NCBI RefSeq assembly: GCF_001413925.1
Contig: NZ_LBMJ01000001.1
Coordinates: 1,321,001-1,385,000 of the forward strand
Length of the DNA: 64,000 nt
Direction of reading: 5' to 3'
Source: Nonlabens sp. YIK11
GTDB lineage: Bacteria; Bacteroidota; Bacteroidia; Flavobacteriales; Flavobacteriaceae
The notes beneath the pieces are model-generated. The model worked only from the letters and a program-made list of their open reading frames with translations. It searched no databases and was not told the origin of the DNA. Below, in pieces: positions 59,370-64,000 of the stretch. The translations under genes and the position numbers were made by a program. Within the stretch, counting starts at the first letter, position 1, and every line of letters starts with the position of its first letter.

Positions 59370-60458
59370 ATTCCATATCTGGATATCAAAGCACTACAGC
59401 GTCGTTTTTCCCAAAGAGATAGCGAGGCCTTGCAGGAATTGCAGGATCTGGGTATTTACATTGGTGGTGAGCCTGTTACAAGGTTTGAAATGGATTATGC
59501 CCAATATTGTGGCACTCAATTTTGTATAGGGACCGGTAACGGACTCGATGCACTGACGATCATCCTACGTGCCGAAAAACAGTTGGGAAGACTACCTGAA
59601 AATGCTCGTATACTCGTGCCAGCGCATACCTACATCGCCACTTTTTTAAGCATTACAGAGGCTGGCATGCATCCTATTCCCGTGGATGTCCACGATCTAT
59701 TGATCACTAAGGATGTGGTAGAGAAACACCTTGAAAATGTGGATGCGATAGTTGCCGTAGATATTTATGGAAAACTGGTGGATGATGAGGTGTACGCTTT
59801 CGCGAAAGCGAACCACAAACCCATCTATACAGACGCGGCACAATCCCATGGAGCTAAAACCAGCAACGGTGAACGATCTGGAAGTCGTGGTATGGCCAGC
59901 GCATTTTCATTTTATCCCACAAAAAATCTGGGCGCTCTAGGAGATGCTGGTGCGATCACGACCAATGACGAAGAACTTGCCGTAATGGCACGTCGTATGG
60001 CTAATTATGGTAGGACCTCACGGTTTGTCAATGATATGAAAGGTGTTAACAGCAGGCTGGATCCTTTGCAGGCGTCATTTCTCAATAACAGGTTGCTATT
60101 TCTGGATAACGACAATAAAAAACGGAAAAAGATCGCGCAGGTTTACATGGAGCAGATTGAGAATCCTAGAGTCAAACTACCTCCAACTGATTTTCTAGAG
60201 TCTAATTCCATTCATGTGTTTCCAATTTTTCTGGAAGAAAGAGATCAATTTGTGGCCTATCTGGAAGATCGCGGCATTCAAACCAATAGGCATTATGCCA
60301 TACCACCACACCAGCAACTGGCATTTAAGGAATTCAATGACATGAGCTTCCCACAAACGGAATATCTTCATGATAGTGAGGTAAGTTTGCCCTGTCATCC
60401 TTTACTGGAAGATCATGAGGTCCAGGAAATCGTGATTGCCATAAACGAGTATTCATGA
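59370..60458 (+). CDS. DegT/DnrJ/EryC1/StrS-family PLP aminotransferase
   Basis: A sugar aminotransferase using PLP, acting on nucleotide-linked keto sugars for surface glycans. The Schiff-base Lys is in SAFSFYPTKNLGALGDAGAI; GTGNGLDALTIIL and VDIYGKLVDDE and DAAQSHGA fit the family. The start is unusual: the conserved N-terminus IPYLDIKALQRRFSQRDSEAL is in frame upstream of the first TTG (59430), but no ATG, GTG or TTG precedes it before a stop at 59340. I set the start at the ATT codon 59370, giving 362 residues. It overlaps the flippase gene by four bases. A palindrome copy encodes YAFAKAN. Confidence 0.85.
   Translation: MPYLDIKALQRRFSQRDSEALQELQDLGIYIGGEPVTRFEMDYAQYCGTQFCIGTGNGLDALTIILRAEKQLGRLPENARILVPAHTYIATFLSITEAGMHPIPVDVHDLLITKDVVEKHLENVDAIVAVDIYGKLVDDEVYAFAKANHKPIYTDAAQSHGAKTSNGERSGSRGMASAFSFYPTKNLGALGDAGAITTNDEELAVMARRMANYGRTSRFVNDMKGVNSRLDPLQASFLNNRLLFLDNDNKKRKKIAQVYMEQIENPRVKLPPTDFLESNSIHVFPIFLEERDQFVAYLEDRGIQTNRHYAIPPHQQLAFKEFNDMSFPQTEYLHDSEVSLPCHPLLEDHEVQEIVIAINEYS
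59795..59810. repeat. Palindromic element copy 13 (in DegT aminotransferase gene)
   Basis: Perfect 16-bp palindrome CGCTTTCGCGAAAGCG, read as YAFAKAN, in the helix before the IYTDAAQSHGA cofactor motif. Confidence 0.95.
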
Positions 60459-61744
60459 GACAATTGCTGCGATACTTCAATCGCAATTTGTTGCTTAAAG
60501 TTGCCGGTTTCAATTCCATTCACATTGTTATACGCATTGCTACTGGTGCGGTCATGTCTTGGGTAGTGGCTAATTTTCTGGGCACGACAGGAATGGCTGT
60601 GATGGGAAATTTCCGCAACTTTTTTCAAGGGCTGCAAACCTTTAGTGTTTTAGGAATGGAAAATGGATTGGTGCGCTATGCAGCCCAACATAAAGACAAT
60701 ATACAAGAACTTAAATCCATTTTCTCTACCGCATGGATCGCAGCGCTTGCGGCATCTTTGCTTATAGGAGTGACCGTTTTTTTTATGGCTACTTGTCTAG
60801 ATGCTTATCTCATTGGCCTAGATCGCAGCTACGCCTTCATTTTTAGAGGTCTTGCGATCACCATGCCGTTCTATATTCTGTTCATCATGGTCAGTTCCAT
60901 ATTACAAGGTTTTGAATGGTATAAGACCTATGTCTCAGTTAATATTGTGATCAATTTGATCGCTTTTGGAACTAGCGTATTATTGATTTACAATTATTTG
61001 TTGGATGGAGCGATGATTGCCATTGTCGCAACTCCAGTACTACAGTGTGTGATCGCGGTGATTATCTGGTGGCGTTTGAAAAGGACTTTTACTTTAAAGG
61101 AATTGCTATCAAATGGCTTTTCTCAAGATAAATTCAAGCCATTGATGAGCTACAGCAGCATGGCGTTGATCAGTGCCTTGTTGATACCAGTAACTTTCAT
61201 TGCGGTACGACAGGATGTGCGAGGCGTTTTGGGCGATACCACCGCAGGCAATTGGGAAGGTTTACAACGTATTTCTGGATACTACATGATGTTCGTAACA
61301 ACCCTAGTGAGTTTGTATGTATTACCTAATTTAAGTAAAGACGCATCTTATCAGAATTACAGATCTACTGTTTTCCATTTCTATAAAACGATATTGATTC
61401 CTATCAGCTTAGGTTTGGTCGCTATTTACTTGAGTAGAGATCTTATTGTCAGCTACCTCTTTTCTGAAGAGTTTACAGGAATGTTACCTTTATTCAAGTG
61501 GCAGCTCGCTGGTGATTTCATCAAAGCAATCACCACGGTTCTTGCCTTTAGATTCATTGCGGTGAATGACTTGAAGCGTTATGCGATTGCTGAGGTGGTG
61601 AGTTTGGCCTCTTTTTTTATAGCCAACTACTTTTTGATCAGAATTTATGGCAGTCAAGGCGTCGTCATGGCTCACCTCGCCAGTTACTTGATTTATCTAG
61701 TAGCGATTGTGGTGATGTTGCGTAAGGAATTATTCAACAATTAA
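60455..61744 (+). CDS. O-antigen translocase (Wzx-type flippase)
   Basis: A 429-residue membrane protein with about twelve helices, of the MATE-like polysaccharide flippase fold. The opening IHIVIRIATGAVMSWVVANFLGTTGMAVMGNFRNFFQGLQTFSVLGMENGLVRY closely follows WzxE-type O-antigen translocases, which move lipid-linked oligosaccharides across the inner membrane. It is coupled to the DegT gene by a four-base overlap, as wecE and wzxE are neighbours in enterobacteria. It ends convergently with a small hypothetical gene (shared TTAA). Confidence 0.9.
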   Translation: MRQLLRYFNRNLLLKVAGFNSIHIVIRIATGAVMSWVVANFLGTTGMAVMGNFRNFFQGLQTFSVLGMENGLVRYAAQHKDNIQELKSIFSTAWIAALAASLLIGVTVFFMATCLDAYLIGLDRSYAFIFRGLAITMPFYILFIMVSSILQGFEWYKTYVSVNIVINLIAFGTSVLLIYNYLLDGAMIAIVATPVLQCVIAVIIWWRLKRTFTLKELLSNGFSQDKFKPLMSYSSMALISALLIPVTFIAVRQDVRGVLGDTTAGNWEGLQRISGYYMMFVTTLVSLYVLPNLSKDASYQNYRSTVFHFYKTILIPISLGLVAIYLSRDLIVSYLFSEEFTGMLPLFKWQLAGDFIKAITTVLAFRFIAVNDLKRYAIAEVVSLASFFIANYFLIRIYGSQGVVMAHLASYLIYLVAIVVMLRKELFNN

Positions 61745-62127
61745 CGACTGCGAACGCTGTCCGTATCGATGCGTCGTATCTCGCGTCCCAGACTATCGGT
61801 TTTTCTTATTTGGATATTATCCTGTGGTTTAGTTACTACCGCCACATAGGTATGTGTGGTATCTGCATCCTTTTTCGGGATAAGCGTCAGTAGATCTTTG
61901 GAGGATTTTGCAGGAATGCTAGTAATGATGGGACGATCTGCCCGTCGACGGAAACCATCGCTCTCCACTTTAAAGAACAGGCTCAAAGGTTTGTCTGTTA
62001 CATTAGTGGCAACATAAACAATTTTCTTATGCTCTTTTCTGACGCTAATCTCGATGCCGTCCGGTACTTGACTGGCATTATGAAACAGAAAGATGGGAAT
62101 CCATAAGAGGTACTTTAACATGGTCAT
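61741..62127 (-). CDS. Small secreted hypothetical protein
   Basis: A 128-residue protein with a probable signal peptide (LKYLLWIPIFLFHNASQ) and an Ig-like strand pattern (EISVRKEHKKIVYVATNVTDKPLSLFFKVESDGF). The tail is rich in Arg and Asp. It is probably periplasmic. It follows the next entry with a four-base overlap, so the two form a pair. I know no named function. Confidence 0.6.
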   Translation of the reverse strand: MTMLKYLLWIPIFLFHNASQVPDGIEISVRKEHKKIVYVATNVTDKPLSLFFKVESDGFRRRADRPIITSIPAKSSKDLLTLIPKKDADTTHTYVAVVTKPQDNIQIRKTDSLGREIRRIDTDSVRSR

Positions 62128-62534
62128 GCTTTTTTATTGAACAATTCTTTGGCTTTCTCTCTTTGGGTGGCAATGAAGTCTTCGCCAAATGCGTCCGTCA
62201 ATTCTTTGTTCTTTTTATTCATGTAAGCCAGTTCAGGTCCTATCAAATTACAACCGTAGAATTCATAGCCTACATTGTAATTCTGGATAAGATATTGTCT
62301 AAAGAAAACTTCAAACTTACTAAGCTGACCCGTCAAACTTCCCAAGGTAACATATACCAGACCAGAGCTGGTGCCTTTCTGGCCTATGGGTTGTAAAACA
62401 GATGGATTGGAATTAGCGACAAGAACTTCTAGATTTTCAGGTTGTTGCTCTGACTTTTTACCGGTGTTGATGACGACTTGTGCCACGCAAAGCTGTGCTG
62501 TAAGGAATAGAAGTAGTAGTAAAGAATATTTCAT
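62124..62534 (-). CDS. Small secreted hypothetical protein, FEKHF-like
   Basis: A 136-residue protein with a signal peptide ending around LCVAQ. The central part (LSKFEVFFRQYLIQNYNVGYEFYGCNLIGPELAYMNKKNKELTDAFGEDFI) resembles small secreted proteins of unknown function found widely in flavobacteria. It is the first gene of a two-gene unit with the entry above. Confidence 0.6.
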   Translation of the reverse strand: MKYSLLLLLFLTAQLCVAQVVINTGKKSEQQPENLEVLVANSNPSVLQPIGQKGTSSGLVYVTLGSLTGQLSKFEVFFRQYLIQNYNVGYEFYGCNLIGPELAYMNKKNKELTDAFGEDFIATQREKAKELFNKKA

Positions 62535-62634
62535 GATGTTTCTTATGGATGGAAAGAAGGTTTATCCTGTTTTGACCAGCTATCTTTGTAAAAGTATAAA
62601 ATTGAGGGTAAATAAGTTACTGGCTTTAGTTAAG

Positions 62635-62654
62635 TTCGCTTTCGCGAAAGCGAA
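62635..62654. repeat. Palindromic element copy 14 (gap before exonuclease gene)
   Basis: Perfect 20-bp palindrome TTCGCTTTCGCGAAAGCGAA in the 180-base gap between the divergent hypothetical gene and the exonuclease gene, about 60 bases before the latter's ATG. A TATCTTTG sequence (62581-62588) on the plus strand upstream could be its promoter box. Confidence 0.95.
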
Positions 62655-62714
62655 ACATCAAAACATCCTCAACGTCAAATACTGACCTGAATCCATTTTA
62701 AAGAACCAATACCC

Positions 62715-63482
62715 ATGAAGCTCAACCTACATCGTCCCATCTGTTTTTTTGATCTGGAAACCACTGGAACCAATATTTCCAAGGATCGAATTGTTGAGAT
62801 TTCCATTCATAAGGTGTTTCCTGATGGTAGTGAAAAGACGTATACCTACAGGGTGAATCCAACAGTCCCGATTCCAGCAGAAACTACTGCAGTACACGGT
62901 ATTACAGATGATATGGTGGCTGATGAGCCCACTTTTAAAGAGCTTGCCCGCGAGATCAATAAGATTATCAAGGACTCTGATCTGGCTGGGTTCAACTCCA
63001 ACCGTTTTGATATCCCATTGTTAGCCGAGGAAATGTTGCGTGCCGATGTGGACTTTGATATGGGCAATAGAAATGCGATCGATGTGCAGAATATCTTCCA
63101 CAAAATGGAACAGCGCACGCTAGTCGCGGCCTATAAATTCTACTGTGATAAGGACCTTACTGACGCACACAGCGCAGAGGCAGATACCATCGCGACCTAT
63201 GAGGTGCTCAAGGGCCAGTTGGAACGTTATCCGGAGCTTGATAATGACATGAAATCCCTAGCAGAATTTTCTACCAGACGCAAACCTGTGGATTTTGCAG
63301 GTATGCTAGCTTATAATGAGAAAGGTGAGGAGTGCTTCAACTTTGGTAAGCACAAAGGCAAACTTGTCGTGGATGTGCTTGAAAATGAGCCAGGTTATTA
63401 TAGCTGGATCCAGAACGCAGATTTCCCACTTTATACAAAAAAGGTCTTGACTGCCATCAAACTGCGCGGATTTAACCAGTAG
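62715..63482 (+). CDS. 3'-5' exonuclease, DnaQ-like DEDDh family
   Basis: A 255-residue nuclease. The DEDDh residues are visible: Asp 13 and Glu 15 in FFDLETTGTN, an Asp in FNSNRFDIPLLAEEM, and His and Asp in DAHSAEADTIATYEVL. The last 60 residues (ECFNFGKHKGKLVVDVLENEPGYYSWIQNADFPLYTKKVL) form the small C-terminal putative DNA-binding module seen in these stand-alone exonucleases. It may proofread for polymerase III or process RNA; the specific role is not shown. Confidence 0.92.
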   Translation: MKLNLHRPICFFDLETTGTNISKDRIVEISIHKVFPDGSEKTYTYRVNPTVPIPAETTAVHGITDDMVADEPTFKELAREINKIIKDSDLAGFNSNRFDIPLLAEEMLRADVDFDMGNRNAIDVQNIFHKMEQRTLVAAYKFYCDKDLTDAHSAEADTIATYEVLKGQLERYPELDNDMKSLAEFSTRRKPVDFAGMLAYNEKGEECFNFGKHKGKLVVDVLENEPGYYSWIQNADFPLYTKKVLTAIKLRGFNQ

Positions 63483-63540
63483 AGTAATCTAATTCCCTAA
63501 AATTATTGAGATTTATCTTAGCTTTAGGCAAAACTCTTGC

Positions 63541-64000
63541 TTGAAGGTATTTCTATTTATTGCCAGCTTTTTCTTTAGTTTTCTCTTGGTGCAGGCGCAA
63601 GAGTTGCCACCGGTGCGCAACTTTTCACCAGCAACCTACGGCGCCGAAAATCAAAACTGGAAGATCGCACAGTCTGAGGACCGAAATATATTTTTCGCGA
63701 ATAATCAAGGACTGTTAGAGTACAATGGAGAACATTGGTATCTATATCCAACACCTAACGAGAGCATCATGCGGTCTGTTGAGTGGCATGAAGATCGTGT
63801 CTATACAGGATCTTATATGGATTTTGGTTACTGGGAGCGACAAAACGATGGGACGCTGGCTTATACATCCATTGTTGATTCCCTCAACGTTCCCATACTG
63901 GAAGATGAGCAATTCTGGGACATCATCTCTAGTGAATCTATTGTTTTAATACAGTCCTTAGGTCGTATTTATGCCTATAACCCAGAAAATAAAACGGTTC
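63541..64000 (+). CDS. Two-component-propeller sensor/regulator (triple tyrosine type), partial
   Basis: The N-terminal 153 residues of a large protein cut by the window edge. The start is TTG at 63541; a signal peptide FLFIASFFFSFLLVQAQ follows. The segment VRNFSPATYGAENQNWKIAQ, then NIFFANNQGLLEYNGEHWYLYPTPNESIMRSVEWHEDRVYTGSYMDFGYW, is the repeated blade of the two-component regulator propeller family in flavobacteria, usually followed by a Y_Y_Y domain and a helix-turn-helix or kinase domain. The output domain lies outside the window. Confidence 0.82.
   Translation, partial: MKVFLFIASFFFSFLLVQAQELPPVRNFSPATYGAENQNWKIAQSEDRNIFFANNQGLLEYNGEHWYLYPTPNESIMRSVEWHEDRVYTGSYMDFGYWERQNDGTLAYTSIVDSLNVPILEDEQFWDIISSESIVLIQSLGRIYAYNPENKTV

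Overview
The window is a stretch of chromosome from a marine-type member of the Flavobacteriaceae (Bacteroidota). The evidence is the gene order rpsL-rpsG-fusA-rpsJ running straight into the S10/spc/alpha ribosomal cluster with no tuf gene, infA directly behind secY, a SusC/SusD pair, Bacteroidota-style promoters (TTTG-N19-TAnnTTTG before rpsL), weak Shine-Dalgarno sites, and families typical of the group (ABC-2 permease fused to an M1 peptidase, CtlX, triple-tyrosine sensor proteins). I cannot name the genus with confidence. Coding is very dense and no gene-free stretch exceeds 300 bases; the longest is the 287-base eno-gltA gap. I see no tRNA, rRNA, CRISPR array, insertion sequence or prophage.

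Layout. 1-3.6 kb (minus): rsfS-ftsH-LUD protein-cdsA (cut by the window edge). 3.7-9.2 kb: birA, an SRPBCC protein, pyrE facing a NUDIX gene, then ddl-coaD-M14 peptidase. 9.4-14.6 kb (plus): PASTA protein, rluD, yaaA, radC, a deacetylase-like protein, HAD phosphatase. 14.5-17.3 kb: rarA, rhomboid protease, rlmB. 17.4-24.6 kb (minus): an orphan SusC-SusD-lipoprotein operon and a BamA-like outer-membrane protein. 24.8-41.6 kb (plus): 28 ribosomal, translation, secretion and RNA polymerase genes from rpsL to rplQ, ended by a hairpin terminator. 41.7-47.7 kb (plus): carA-eno, gltA, and a DDAH-like/CtlX pair. 47.7-53.8 kb (minus): an SDR protein, then an ABC ATPase with its permease-peptidase fusion. 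54-61.7 kb: a polytopic membrane protein, argS, and a small envelope-glycan cluster (FemAB/GNAT-like, DegT aminotransferase, Wzx-type flippase). 61.7-64 kb: two small secreted proteins, a DnaQ-type exonuclease, and the start of a sensor-regulator gene.

Two signals cut across this ordinary gene content. First, a perfect palindrome with core GCTTTCGCGAAAGC, growing to TTCGCTTTCGCGAAAGCGAA in the longest copies, occurs 14 times in 64 kb. Eleven copies lie inside unrelated genes, in all three reading frames, where they encode RFRES, AFAKA or LSRKR. It resembles in behaviour the HIP1 palindrome of cyanobacteria and is the best candidate here for an undescribed system. Second, six genes (pyrE, rlmB, carA, the DDAH-like gene, the SDR gene and a small hypothetical gene) have a TAnnTTTG/A promoter box ending exactly four bases before the ATG, which predicts leaderless or nearly leaderless mRNAs.
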